From the NCBI RefSeq assembly GCF_964275005.1, contig NC_092705.1, positions 7,552,641 to 7,616,640 of the forward strand: a stretch of 64,000 bases of DNA. The letters are read 5' to 3'. Source of the DNA: Diadema setosum. Its lineage: Eukaryota > Echinodermata > Echinoidea > Diadematoida > Diadematidae. The position numbers were made by a program, and so were the translations under genes. The notes under the pieces were generated by a model. The model saw nothing but the letters and a program-made list of their open reading frames with translations. It was not told the origin of the DNA and made no database searches. Positions 1 to 12,100 of this stretch are shown piece after piece (positions within the stretch are counted from its first letter, which is position 1; the number at the start of each line of letters is the position of its first letter).

Positions 1-1956
1 TCCCGTGTTAAATTCATGATAAACTGGTCTTAGCACCATTGCATGCCTCTGATGTCACAATAAACATGCCCTTGCTATCAAGTGCGAATTCAGTCACTCA
101 TTTTCAACAACTTGACCGATCGCGTTCGTTCGCCTCGGTCTGAATTTCGTTCCAACCATTCGCATTTCAGGGAAAAAAATGTTGCCATTTCTGTATTGAA
201 TTCAAGATTCGATGTGATCCTCGTCTGTTGACGTCCGAGGTGTGTTTATAAAACTGCTAACAGATAGTGTTTGGTCTTTACTCGTGCAATGGAACAAGAT
301 ATAGAGGCGCACTATTCAACTCGACTTCGCCTCGTTGAACAGAACGCCTCTATTTTTCACCGAGTCATGCGAAAATATTGTAGGTCTTCCATCGCACTCG
401 TACCATTCAATATTAATATTGTTATTCTCAACTGTAATTTGCTCCTGCCCTGAGCATTTTAGACTGTTTTATCACAGAATCATACAAAAATTTGACAATA
501 ATCTATGCATATGAATTAACAAGTCCAAGTAATTACATATTTCTTATTTCTCTGTGAATGTTTGTTTTGTTTGGTAGAAGAAATGTTGCACACATATTGC
601 ACATGTCTTAACATGCATTTGAACATTCTTCGTTCTAGTTTGCCCCCATGATAACCTTGCATGCAGAAATCGCCTCTCCGTAAATGCGGCTTGTGAAGTT
701 TTTTTCACGCTATCATGTTTCGAGTACTATCGTAGTCAAGTAGAAGCACGCTATCTGACCCAACAATTTGCTATGATACCATAATTATTGAACGAACCTT
801 GACAGCATGAATGAGTTGTCAATGAAAAGAGAATAACACAAAAGAGGCGGCAAACCACAGAATATGATTTGCACGAGCAAAATATGATCACGCATTGACG
901 AATTTGGCGGGGGGGGGGGGGGTGATCTGTCAGTTAATCTACTCCCCCTTCGTCTAATAATAGCCATTTAGGCTCAACCCACATGGTCTAATCCCCTTCC
1001 GTCTACAACCAGTTCGCCTATCATGTCTATTGACCATTTAGTCCAATTGCCACTTAGCCTCATTGGCTATGCCAATGCACTTCGTCTAATACTCACAGTT
1101 TATTAGACAAAATAGGAAAAAGTCCAAGGAGACAAAACTGCAATTAAACCATCTGGTCATTAGACGAAACAATAAGTGGCCAAACTGGGAGAAGTAGATC
1201 AAAAGAGCAAAATTGATGGAAAACCAAGACAGTTTAGTACGTGAGTTTATTTCTACTGTTGGACGAACTGGGAAGTAGACCATCCTCTGATAATAGACCA
1301 AGTGGCAATGAACCCGGGGGGGGGGGGGGGGGGCTACTAGCAGTCACGTAGTCTATTAAATTTAGAGGAGAAAAGGATGGAATATTTCAAAGGTAATCAG
1401 CCAGAAAGCGATAATGTAATATTTACAAAATAATAAGAAGAAAGAGAAAAATGTTAATTGAAAAATAAAATATTTCGAAAAAATAAATCTACTCAACAAA
1501 TTGGCATACCTGTATAATGTCGGGTAAAAAATGTTTATCTAATTGTTGATAATAATGTCACATAGCAATCCAATGAATGTCTAAGATGTACTCAAGATCC
1601 GAGACGTAACGAAATTATGGTAAGCAAGCAAGCGAGCACTTGCCTTTTGTGATGAAATATATAAGGTTCAATTAAGAGAAAACTGACATCACAAAATCGT
1701 AAAAGTGTACGTAATCGTGATCGTCATATTAGATAAGCACCATAACCCTATTTTTCCTAGAGTAGATATTCTAGTACATTCTAGTACATGATCTAGTAGT
1801 AGATAACGTGATAACGGAAGAAACCATAACAAACCCTAAATGGGTTTGATTTTTATAGCCCTTGCGGGATTTGCTCCTTATATAGGACTGTATGTTTTGT
1901 AAAAAAAAAAAAAAAAACTTATGCGTAGAGTTCATCAGGAATAAAAACTAAAAACT
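1..1956. other. No gene recognised; contains a foldback repeat
   Basis: Only short unsupported open frames occur. Poly-G tracts lie near 909 and 1316 and an A17 tract near 1900. The stretch 930-1333 is a foldback repeat, listed separately. No receptor exon motifs (GYCLWD, NLPSDVTSL, tail motifs) are found here. Confidence 0.6.
930..1333. repeat. Foldback minisatellite, GTCTAAT / CCAATTGCCA words
   Basis: Units such as CATGGTCTAAT, CCATTTAGTCCAATTGCCA and CGTCTAATACTC in the left part recur as reverse complements on the right (GTCATTAGACGAA, GACCAAGTGGCAATG). This gives a hairpin-prone element ending in a poly-G tract. No protein coding. Confidence 0.55.
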
Positions 1957-2225
1957 CTACTCAATGTGATGGCGACAGTTGTCGTGGTTGTAGATTAAGT
2001 TACATTCATGCAACTTGGCATCACCTTTATGAGATACATTTATTTCTACGGTATAACAGAGGTGATAGTAAATCTGCAATGTAATACAGCTTCTTGAAAA
2101 CCCCAAAGGCTCTTTGATCTCACCGTCAATAGTAAAATTGACGCTTTTATAAGGTCTTGAAAGATTATGTTTCGAGTAAACTATAGTGTAGGCTGCTTGA
2201 GTGACGTTCCACCCAACTTCAAACA
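1957..2225 (-). CDS. Copy 1 possible terminal exon with four cysteines
   Basis: An open frame runs from a possible acceptor (CATAG) in the correct phase 1 to a TAG stop at 1957-1959. It encodes about 89 residues with four cysteines and four N-glycosylation sequons (NVT, NLS, NFT, NVS), vaguely like an Ig/FN3-type extracellular domain. It lies 190 bp downstream of the CUBa exon and has no counterpart in copies 2-4. The polypyrimidine tract before the acceptor is weak, so this could be chance open frame. If real it would give a secreted form without membrane anchor. Confidence 0.4.
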
Positions 2226-4760
2226 CTATGTATTATCTATCTGGTTCTGTTATGCCTTGACAGAATGAGATTGGAAAAAAAAATGCAACAATTAATTTAA
2301 TTCACTTCTACATTAACTGGACTTGTAAGCAGACAAATTCTTAAAGGATGTCTGTCATTATTCACGGGTTTACAGGTTCGGTATAATATTCTTTTCCTCC
2401 TTCACACGGACTAACCTTGAGTCTTCACAGCTTGAACAGTTACATTCAGGATTGGTTTATCCATTGATGGGGGCTTCAATATCACCTGCAGCCATGCATA
2501 ATTAGACAGCGATGTTACATCACTTGGTAAGTTTTCGAGGTCAGTGCCACTAAAATTAACAATAACTCTGTCTGCATCATTGAAAAGACCATCACCGATG
2601 TTCATCATCAAGCCACGTGGAAAGTTAAAGCTGTGGAAAACGAATGTTATTCTGTGACTGGGATTTGCCCTAAACGTCCAAAGAAGAGTGAAGGGATCCC
2701 CCTCTTCCTTAGCCCGCTCCCACTGGCCAGCGTCTTCAGATGAAATTAAGACAGGTGAATCAAGCGTGAGAACCGTTGTATCTGCAACTGAGGCAAAATA
2801 AACAAATCCCTGTGAATATAGGGAATGTGAATAACATCAATAATTCTCCATGCAGGAAATGTTGTTATGAAGAGAAATTGCATATTGACAAGAATTCTTG
2901 AACATGTTGAAAGTGAAATCTAGAGTTAATCCCAAAAAATCTATGATATTGACAGTGAATCAATGGGGAATTTTTACATTTTACAATTTGCAATTTGCGA
3001 CCAGGTAATTATTAGACAGCTGTAATAAGATATATTAACATACATAATCGGTGTATAAATGCTATCATAAAATTTCACAAAATTGTTAACTAATTTTGGC
3101 ATAAAACACCATTCACAATTAACTCTTTTGCGTGGGTCGTACCAAATGGAACATATCATTGAAGTGTGTTTTCAAAATGATTAATCGACGTGTAATGGAA
3201 ACCATGATAGCGTCCAGTAATTTAGTAGAGATGTTTTAGTTTAAATCATCCCTTTAAAGGGGGGTTCCATTCCAAATATAAATTAGTCTGACAAAAAAAG
3301 AGTAGAATATTACGAGTTTAGCGATATAATTTTGATCGACATCGGATGACAAATAAGGAAGTTATGACATTTTGAAGCTTCGCTGTTTTTTGGGGAAAGA
3401 GTTCTTGAACAGCCAATATGAATATGCTATAGTGGCAAAATGAGCATGTCATCCCCTCACAAATTACCATATAGTTTATACATTCAATTTTGAAATTGCC
3501 AGTTTTCATTCAAAAGCAAATTATGCCCGACGTCTATTTCCTCGTAAATCTAACTGATCACTATTCTGACGTTATTCAATCAGGAATAACATCATGTTCC
3601 AGACTTCAATGACAGAAACATTGGATTTTTGTCATTTTTTTTTACACAATCAGTGGAAAATTATGAGGTTATGACGTGGTTAGCTCACTCATTTTCATAT
3701 TCATATCCACTCATGTACAAGAACTGTTTTGCAGAAATTATCAAAACTTCAAAATGTCATAACTTCTTTATTTTTCATCCAATTTCAGTGAAATTTTACC
3801 TTAACAGACTAACTTATTGAATCATATTTGATTTCACCTTTTAAAACAAAAGGTAGCATCAACGACATATTCCTCGACCACGGTATACCTAAGATAATTT
3901 GCGTGACAGCGCTGACGTATTACATTTTATAGAAAGTACACTTTTGACACAGAAAAGGCTGACTTTGGTGAATAAGTTCAGATTATAACCTGTTTATAAA
4001 TGTTTTAACTTGCCATGATTTAGTGCCGCTTAAAACTATCAGCAAACACATCGGAAATCGTATAGCAAGTGTCATAAAATCACTGTGTTGTTGTTGTTGC
4101 TATTGAGAGGAGCATTATGGTTTTGTTATCCCAACAAAAGACAAAGACAACATTTTCGTCTCCGTCACATTCGCATTTGTAACCGGAACAGATTAAGCTG
4201 GAAATGTAAACATTACAAACATACAATCTTTACATTTTAGGAAACTGTTTGTTGGTTAAAATGTGTAAGTCAGGGCCATAATTACTCAGTTGACCAACCA
4301 AGTAATTCAGCAAATAATGGGTAATTATCATGTAAATCATGCAAAACATTGTGCACATTTCCACCAACAATACTGTTTAGTAAAGGTTTGGTACTCATTG
4401 TCTTGTAGTTGTGTAATTTCGCCACGTTCATTATGCAATTTTGTTAATTTTGTTGGTTAAATTAATGATGTTCGGTTAGAGGCATACATACAGTATTATG
4501 CAAATCACGGACGGGAACTTAGCACCTGTAATTACGTAATTTTGTGAGATTCCGTTCTGAGGCTTGATAGATTTAGTTGGACAACTAATGATTATACAGC
4601 ACCAGATATTACCGTAAATAAGGCAATACAAATCACACGTCACAGACATTTTATTTCTAACAGCACGTGTATTATTTTGGATCTTACCTGATTCTACGTA
4701 GACTGACGGATACGCGTTGTCTAGAAGCAAAACAGTGGCAACAACTAATATCAGCTCCAT
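1957..4760 (-). CDS. Receptor copy 1 (partial): signal peptide + CUB-like domain, possible short terminal exon
   Basis: Leftmost member of the array. Exons seen on the minus strand: 4688-4760 (signal peptide), 2416-2787 (CUBa) and a possible last exon 1957-2225. The first two join in phase 1 with clear GT/AG borders (donor GTAAGA, acceptor TTTTGCCTCAG). The CUBa exon has the same length (372 bp) and type as copy 4, unlike copies 2 and 3. No CUBb, stalk, TM or tail exon is found between position 1 and 1956, so the gene either continues off the left edge or ends at 1957 as a small secreted protein of about 238 residues. I do not recognise a named orthologue. The family assignment is firm; the 3' structure is not. 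Confidence 0.7.
2416..2787 (-). CDS. Copy 1 exon 2: CUB-like domain (CUBa, type A)
   Basis: 372 bp, phase 1-1, 124 codons. Acceptor TTTTGCCTCAG, donor GTTAGT. Family landmarks are LISSEDAGQWERA near the start, ITFVFHSFNFP, MMNIGDGLFNDAD, the block ENLPSDVTSLS, and AWLQV near the end, then a C-terminal NVTVQAVKTQ with an N-glycosylation sequon. There are no cysteines, so the disulfides of a classic CUB domain are absent. The nearest relative in the window is the copy 4 exon at 62376-62747. Confidence 0.82.
3240..3845. mobile_element. MITE-like inverted repeat in copy 1 intron 1
   Basis: Left arm AAGGAAGTTATGACATTTTG (about 3355) is answered by its reverse complement CAAAATGTCATAACTTCTTT (about 3751). 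The element starts near TTTAAAGGGGGG. No coding capacity. The rest of intron 1 (2788-4687) holds nothing else I can name. Confidence 0.5.
4688..4760 (-). CDS. Copy 1 exon 1: signal peptide
   Basis: 73 bp, ATG at 4760, donor TCAG|GTAAGA. It encodes a hydrophobic leader (MELILVVATVLLLDNAYPSV) followed by YVES, the same length and ending as exon 1 of copies 2 and 3. It ends in phase 1. The start is chosen because this ATG is shared by all three paralogues and gives the leader. Confidence 0.85.
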
Positions 4761-5004
4761 TTCGGAGTACGAGTGTTACCTCTGATCTCACGTTGCAACG
4801 GGTACACAAAGACAAACCAGCACTATTGCAAGTCGCTCAGTGTCCTTGCATTTGTAGATATTAGATCGATGCCATGGGCAGTTATCTCACTTTTGATTCA
4901 AGTAGTCTAGTGGTGTACTCCTCGATCTGTGCTGTCATATCAAAAACTTTTTATTTCACTCATAATCGTCATGGTTGACGTGATCTTCCCTGAAAGGAAT
5001 TCTT

Positions 5005-5015
5005 CTCTCACTTTC
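5005..5015 (-). promoter_or_regulatory. IRF/ISRE-like element upstream of copy 1
   Basis: Minus strand GAAAGTGAGAG, 245-255 bp upstream of the copy 1 ATG, close to an IRF consensus (GAAANNGAAA). Closely related sites sit at nearly the same distance in copies 2 and 3. A TATA-like ATTATAAATGG lies just upstream (about 5023-5033). Function is inferred from conservation only. Confidence 0.45.
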
Positions 5016-5260
5016 ACATGCCATTTATAATCTTCGTTATTTATTTTAGTGGCCTGAACGAGCCAGCAGAGAAAAGTGTTAATGTGGATCCCTGACTACG
5101 CAATGATTTATGTAGGCATTATTCTCAAGCTTAAAATGTGTACGAAATAACAAATCTTCTCCGACTGCGAGTGAATTCATGAAATTAAAAACAAAACAGG
5201 GACTTACACACTCACACGTACAGAAAAAACAGTGTAGGCCCTACGCGGTGTGTCAGAAGT

Positions 5261-6279
5261 TGATGTCTAAACACACACACACACACACAAACACTTTTTA
5301 ATACCTTCTGCCTATGCATTCAAAGAGGAATACAACCCATTTACGGTTATCATGTGGATTGAGCGACTGCAGAAAATTATATTAGAACTCATCATTGAAG
5401 TTTGATGAAAATTGGGCAATCTGTTCGAAAGTTATGAATCCTTTAATTTTCGGTACAGCCGTCGCTGGAAAAGAAGACTGCAGCAACTCGTGATGTCACA
5501 CATGAAAAACGATTAATAACTAACATAAGAGATTACAACATATCTATCATTTGTTAATCATTAAAAAAAAAAACAGCACTAAAGCATTCGACACGCTTGA
5601 CCAAACTTGAACCAACAGTGTTAAGGAGAGACACTTGCATGATTATCTAACATATCGGCAACAAACCGCTGAATTTGATCGCCGTATTAAGTCCGATATT
5701 CTGAACCTGAAAAGTGGCACCCCAAAGAATCTGTACTCATACCTTTGGAATTTTTGGTCAATATTAAGGAAATTAATCATGTTTTATCCAACTTTTCTTC
5801 CTTTTTTTTGCCGACGACACAAAATTACAAAGCTAGCTTCACGCAAAAAAACATTTAACACTTGATATAAATAAAAACTAATTATACTGTGTGCTTTAAA
5901 GTAAAAGGAAACCTGTTTATAATTGAAACCACAAAATGATTGTAGATAATGAAATGATAGAAGAAAAATGCTAAATTCTGGAATTCACAAGTTGAACATA
6001 AGGATACAGTGAAAGGTTTCATGTATATATGTGTATTCCTAAAGTTCCTTTAATGCACTTATAGTTTTGTAGAAATCTTTTATTCTGTCCTATTCAATAT
6101 ATACTGTTGTTGCTTTGAGAAATTGTCATTTAAAATATTACTGATTTATTGCTAAAGTTGCAATACCAGAGTTTTAAGATTTTTACTCATGGTTTCCATT
6201 ATCTATTTCAATACGGATCCTATTTTCAAGCGCCTAACGTTGTAAAAGGTGTCAGGCATAGTTACCCTTCAAATAGGGT
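5261..6279. other. Copy 1 upstream region: CA repeat and a dispersed-repeat block
   Basis: A CA microsatellite lies at 5272-5288. The stretch 5340-5510 (containing GGGCAATCTGTTCGAAAGTT) is similar to 33175-33310 (GGACAATCTGTTCAAAAGTT) and is probably a dispersed repeat. No convincing gene. Confidence 0.5.
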
Positions 6280-6725
6280 CATGCCACAAGCCCGACAACC
6301 ACGAGTCATACCGACGGCCCACGAGCTCGACATTGAGAAAAGGTCCATGAGTTATAAACAGCAAACAAGGCCCACGAGTCCGACACCATAGGCAAACAGG
6401 TCCATGAGACCGACACTATAGGCAATAATGCAAACATGCTCTACTCAAGGCAAAAATGGTCCACAAGACCTACACTTCATGCATTTCAGTCTCGTGGACC
6501 TTTTTTGCCTTGTGTCAAACTCTCGGGCCTTGTTAGCCCAGTGTCGAGGTAATGGGTAATATTTGCCCAGCTGGTGGACCGTGTAGTTTGTGTGTCCATT
6601 CTGATGTCGAGCTCATGGGCCTTGTTCACTTAGTGTTAAGCTCGTGGGCTGTGACTCGTAGGTCGTATCTCGTGGGCTGGGTGACTTGTGGGTTGTATGA
6701 CTCGTGAGCGGCGAGCTCGTGACGT
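6280..6725. repeat. Foldback minisatellite, GGCCCACGAG-CCGACA words
   Basis: Units like GGCCCACGAGTCCGACAC on the left (6318-6420) face their reverse complements on the right (CTCGTGGACC, CTCGGGCCTTG, GTGTCGAGG, CTCGTGGGCTG) around a centre near 6480. This is a degenerate palindromic array, not coding. Confidence 0.65.
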
Positions 6726-6959
6726 GAACCCGTATCTCTGTTTTAGAAATTTAAAGGTTTGACCGTCACAAATCAAGATCAATTCTGAATCTCCGGTTCT
6801 TATTATACATACTATATAGAAGGATAGATATTTTTTGATAGATTTTTTTCAAACATACTGCAAGCAACACAGCGAAGTAGTGATTGTAAGATTCGAGGAT
6901 AAAGAATGATGGTAGTATGTAATGGGAGTCACATCTAATTGTTGAGAAAAAAAAAAATC

Positions 6960-7385
6960 GTTAAAACTGAGGATGAGTTTCAAACCAATGTCTCGTCACC
7001 ACCGGCTACACATCTTTCATAATCTATTCTGTGTATGTACAATTGTATGTAAAGCTTTTCTGCAAGTCTATGTCTTAAGTATGACGCCTGAATGCCGAAA
7101 TTGAGACTGACCTAATGTCAATACAATTCACACAATAGAGATCCTCACGCAACAAAGACACAATGACCGCAAGACAATAAAACGAGAGTGGTCGTTCTAA
7201 TTGTACAGCAATACAAATAATGTTTCGGTATTTAACCGCCATAAATGCTAATATTTTAAATCATTGTATGCAAATTCTCAGCATGATGTCGGATTTCAGG
7301 AAGTATGAAAGTACGACATCGACATTAATTCATCAACAAGTACAAGGATAGGTCATATCAAAAATAAACTCTGAAATTACTATCC
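6960..7385 (-). repeat. Array-unit block upstream of copy 1
   Basis: Contains CACCACCGGCTACACA, GTATGTAAAGCTTTTCTGCAAG and ACAATGACCGCAAGACAAT. Related stretches occur upstream of copy 2 (33528-33870) and copy 3 (50280-50590). It lies 2.2-2.6 kb upstream of the copy 1 start codon. It may be an untranslated upstream exon, an enhancer or simply part of the duplication unit; no open frame is conserved. Confidence 0.55.
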
Positions 7386-7599
7386 GCAAGTAAACAATGC
7401 ACCATGTACATGTACTCACATGATTAACCGCTATGTGGGCATTCATGTTAGTTTTAGGCAATATATTAGAATCACACCGTGCGAACATTTGGGACAGCAC
7501 TACAAATTGATAGATAGTGAATTATTTTGGCACTCGATCATGGCAAATACTCTTCCAAGTGTCCAAGTGTTAGTACATTCAGAAGATAATTTACTACAC

Positions 7600-7600
<1 letters not shown>

Positions 7601-7634
<34 letters not shown>
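7601..7634. repeat. CA microsatellite
   Basis: About 16 CA dinucleotides. Confidence 0.9.
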
Positions 7635-7636
<2 letters not shown>

Positions 7637-7960
7637 TGTAGGTAGGCCTACTATTTCCATTTTGTGGTACCTTCCCGGCAAAGTCATGAAGTTCCTGTTT
7701 AGTTCAATGATATCAATTTCCCGTAACAACTGGTATTAATTCATCTTGTCATTAGGTGTCTGTTATCACTATTATTTGTTATCTGTTATTAGCATGAAAA
7801 CAACTGAAAATGAATTATTCTACAGTTTCCTAGATAACAATTATGGGGCCTACATCAGACTTGATTACATTTCTTGGACTATGACTCAACACGCCTAAAA
7901 CTGCTGCACACCTTTGAAACAAGTTCCATATTAAACACGGAATTTCGGAATTCTAACTTT

Positions 7961-8205
7961 GTGGGGGCGCTGTGGCATAGTGGATAAGACTCCCGACTCT
8001 CGAACGGAGGACCGTGAGTTCGAATCCCGCCCAGTGCTTACATCCTTGGACAAGATGTTTTTACCTACAATGTCCCTCTCGACCCAGGTGTATAAATGGG
8101 TACCTGGCAACGCTAGGGTAATAATAATAGCAGGGCCCTCTGGTAGAGCAGTGGCAACACTGAAGAGGCTACCCTGGGTAAATAAGACCTTATTATTATT
8201 ATTAT
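7961..8205 (+). mobile_element. tRNA-derived SINE with (TTA)n tail
   Basis: The head is tRNA-like: TGGCATAGTGG (A box region) and GAGTTCGAATCCC (B box). The body includes CCAGGTGTATAAATGGGTA and ends in a TTA repeat. A 7-bp target-site duplication, TAACTTT, flanks it (7954-7960 and 8206-8212). The two overlapping open frames in it are not genes. Confidence 0.85.
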
Positions 8206-8279
8206 TAACTTTAATATACATGAAAATTAGCCTTTAAACATCCTTGCATAAATTACTCTGTGAAAAAGTAAATCATTGT

Positions 8280-8620
8280 ATGACATGATGTTGTAATTCC
8301 ATACCATTTGCTATATAATTATTTTGAACACGATGAAGTGACAATTTGGCTGAAGACTCCAACTTGCCGAATAGGTAAAATTATAGACTTTGAGGAATAG
8401 AAAGACCTAAATCATTTCCTAGTTGGCCCAACCTGATTAAGAGAATCAACTATAGATAGCTGGTAATGCTATATGAGGTCATTTAATAGTAAAAGGGTCC
8501 TTTGGAAAACGCAGCAATGCCACTTCCTTGAATGAATGAGACCGCATTAATTGGGTCCTTTTTTTCATTCCTTATCAATATAGAATGTGTAACCTGTATG
8601 GGCATTTCTTAACTTTGATT
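8280..8620 (-). other. Copy 2 3'-flanking sequence shared with copy 3
   Basis: The stretch around 8400-8520 (CATTTCCTAGTTGGCCCAAC, then GGTAATGCTATATGAGGTCA) aligns with 39630-39730 beside copy 3. It is part of the original duplication unit, now separated from the copy 2 tail exon by the 9143-13145 insertion. No gene seen. Confidence 0.45.
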
Positions 8621-8760
8621 TTATCATTTTCATCATAGTTTAAGACACATGTATTTGTGTAGGCCTACAGGTCAAATAAGGAACCCAACCCTTAAACACT
8701 TCAGTAGCAGCTACAGACCAATACATCTTGCCAGCACTTCAAAGGAATCTTTATTTACAA

Positions 8761-8942
8761 TGTGTGTGTGTGTGTGTGTGTGTTTTTAAAAAAACCAACT
8801 AACCAACCTGAAATTGAATGTTACAGAATTTTAGACTTTAGACACTACACTAATTACAATACAATACAATACAATACAATACGATACAATACAAAACAAC
8901 GAATTAAAATAAAACACAGTGCAATTCCATACAATACAATAA
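8761..8942. repeat. TG and ACAAT microsatellites, possible retroelement tail
   Basis: TG repeat at 8761-8783, then ACAAT pentamers at 8856-8942. The next stretch (TTTTATAGCGG...CACAGCGCTTTACATC to about 9060) resembles the 3' end of a LINE or SINE on the minus strand. That assignment is weak. Confidence 0.5.
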
Positions 8943-9142
8943 TTTCATTTTTATAGCGGTCTTAAAGATATGTTGCTTCACAGCGCTTTACATCACATCC
9001 GAATCCGTAGCGCAGCTGCTATACTCTACTACGCTGTGATAGAAAACACCTGTCAGCTTAAATTAAACAAAACGACATATCAAGAGTTGATAATGTATCA
9101 GGAATGACAATGATAGTACCGTCTGCTATGTCGAAAAATCGG

Positions 9143-12100
9143 ATCCCGTGAGATTTTTGTGCCAAAATTGATTTTTTTAGCTCACTTGGTCAATTTTGCG
9201 GTGCTGAATCCAAAAAACTTTGGTTCCATTTTTTTCGACCACGTCTTCTGCAGCCATTTTTGAAACTGTATTTTGACCCAGTTCTCATAATGTGAGCATC
9301 ATAGACGATTCAAATTTGATGCAAAAAGCATGTTTATGATGTCACACATTCTGATACACCATTTTCTGATATTGTAGATCGTTTAAATACAATGTGAGGG
9401 CTGCCATCTTGAAATTCAAAATGGCCGCCATAGCAAAATGTATTTTTACCTGTAACTTAGGTTGTAAGCATTATGGAAGGTATGAATTTGGGGCAAAAAG
9501 CATACTTATGATGTCAGACATGCTAATATATATATTTTTGTTTTAAGTAATGGATCATTTTGGTTGGCGGCCATCTTGAAATTCAAAATGGCCACCATAG
9601 CAAATGTAATTGGGCCTTTATCTCATATCGTATGCAGTGTGTAAGGTTCTAACTTGGGGCAAAGCGCGTGCGTATGCTATCAGACTTTCTGAAACATCTT
9701 TTCCTGCAGTGATGGTTCATTTTAATGTTATAGGTAGCCATCTTGAAATTCAAAATGGCCACCATACCAGAATGTACATTTTTACCCATATTTCATGCTG
9801 TAAACGATACAGAAAGTTCACATTTCCAGCACGGGCTCACGGTGTTGAACATTCAGATGCACTTTGATCCCCTCCTTAAAATTGCAGATCAGTTTTGAGG
9901 CTGCCATTTTATCATTCAAAATGGCAGCTTTTCAGATAGTATCTGTGGTTACAAGCAACTTTTAGGCATTTCAGTGTTTATGGTGGTGTACATTGTACAT
10001 TCTTTTACAAACACACACATACACACATAATTATATACAGTCTGTAATAATGGATTATTGGCATTGGCTACCATCCTTGAAATTCAAGATGGATTTCGAC
10101 CCATATTTGGTGCTGTAAGATCTTTACCCTGCAAACTCAAGCATGCTGGAGCACTTTCATGTAGGACCAATGTGTAAGTCAATCATTTCAATAAATAGTT
10201 TTATTATTGCATATAGGCGGGACTTCTTCCTGTAGGTACACGTACACTGCCATGTTGAAATGCAAAATGGCTGCCATGGGAAACATTCCTTTAAGAGCAT
10301 TGCATTTGGGTAAAACTTGTGAATGGGAAATCATGTGATTCTAGTGTCAAAGCAAATGACTGTCAAAAGTGCCTCTATAACTGTATCTGAGTGACTAAAT
10401 GCCCCCATGTAGACGATTTGGTTGTAGAGTTTAGATAAACAATATTAGCCGTGTAGGCCCTACTAGAAAATTATCGGAAATTTACTTAGTTAATGTCTTC
10501 TAGGCTCATTCCCTGCATACGTTTTTGAAGTCACAGCACTTGTATAGGGCTATACACAGGAGAGAATTGCTTCTAAATTCTTCCAGAAACAATGACTTTT
10601 GTATTTCTTGCCATATGAACATGAAAATTCATTCTGTGGCTACCGTTGGTGTAGGAAGCTCAAAGCATTTAATTGCACAGTCCATACATATCCGCTGGAA
10701 ATAACTATACAAAGTGCCATATCATATTCCCCTGCAACTAGAGGCACAAATTAGGTTGTGAAGGTTTACGAGGTTTGTTCTCTTGGATGTGTTGTATCAC
10801 GACTCTATACGAGAGCAAAGCGGGAGATTGTCCAGGTTGAAGTCATCCACGCACAACTCCTGGAAGGCATGGACTGTGTCATTGCACATTCTGCATGATT
10901 CAAGGCTTAGAGAATTCTTGATCCATCTGCTCTTTGAGACATCCTCAAATTTTCAACTTCAGCCTGCGCCATGAAAGGCATGACCAAGCAGACCTCTGTT
11001 TTTCGCAACAATTTGCAGAACATAATCTCTCAACAATGTCAATTGTACTTTATCATCTCCTTTTCCAGTGATGGAGCAGACAACATGCGATGCAGTGTTA
11101 AAAGTAAAGCAAAGATCCATTAGGAGAATGAAAATATCAGTGTTTATACGTAATAATCATCAATATCTCTGAAATTTTCTGTTGCTCTTGAAGTAGCATC
11201 TACATGCAATGGAATGAGGATATCTACTTCCTCGTTGTGACGGGTGACAGCTCCCATGGCATCTTTGATGAACCCTTTGTTTCTTTTTCCCCCCGTTCTG
11301 TGGAAGATGGAATTGACTGATCAGTATTTCAACTTTCAGGCTGATAATTTGGCTCACTTTTGTGGGTTTCTAAGACATGGATAATCGAAAAATTAACCTA
11401 TGTTAGTGAGAATGAGGAAAATGCCATAAAATTGTGAGATGAAGAGTGATTGTGGAATTTATTTACAACAGTATAGCACTAATAACTTCCGATATTTGTA
11501 TCGTCCAGTAATGACTGAATAATGACAGGTCTATCAGACTTTTGTACCGGCAGAAGTGTTATAAGAAGGTAGTGGTCCTTTTAAGCTGAATGACTTTTGA
11601 TCCAATCTTACACGGTGTATTTCAATTGCAAGAGCTGAATGTGGCCTTTCTCATATTATCCCAGACAGATTTTTTTTTTTTTTTTTATAAATTAGATTAC
11701 TTCAGATACAAATTCTTTGTACAGAATATGAAAACTTCCCTTTTCATCTCTTTCTAGAATATCCTCCTTGAATGTTTTCGATACCTGATTGCCACACACC
11801 ACATTCATCAGTTTCAATGCAGCGACAATTTTTTAGATTACCCTCGTGTGATGGTGTTCTAAATTGTTGGGGAATTCTAATGCATCCAAAGTGCCAAAGA
11901 ACTGAGCTATTATTGCTCCTTTGTACAATATGTAGTTTTAGAGTCATTTGCGGTACAGCAGTAAGCATCTTGGAAGTCTTGGTAATTGAGGATGACCCAT
12001 ACAAGGGCAATCAGGAAAAACCTACTCACTGGCATTCTTTATTCATTCTGTGTTATTCCAGAAAATACATCCAGCAATTATGAGCTCCGTGATGAGTTGT

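Noticed and set aside
10783..12083. Degenerate transposase inside the 9.1-13.1 kb foldback
   Set aside because: Short frames on both strands carry no recognisable catalytic motif, so no protein is claimed.
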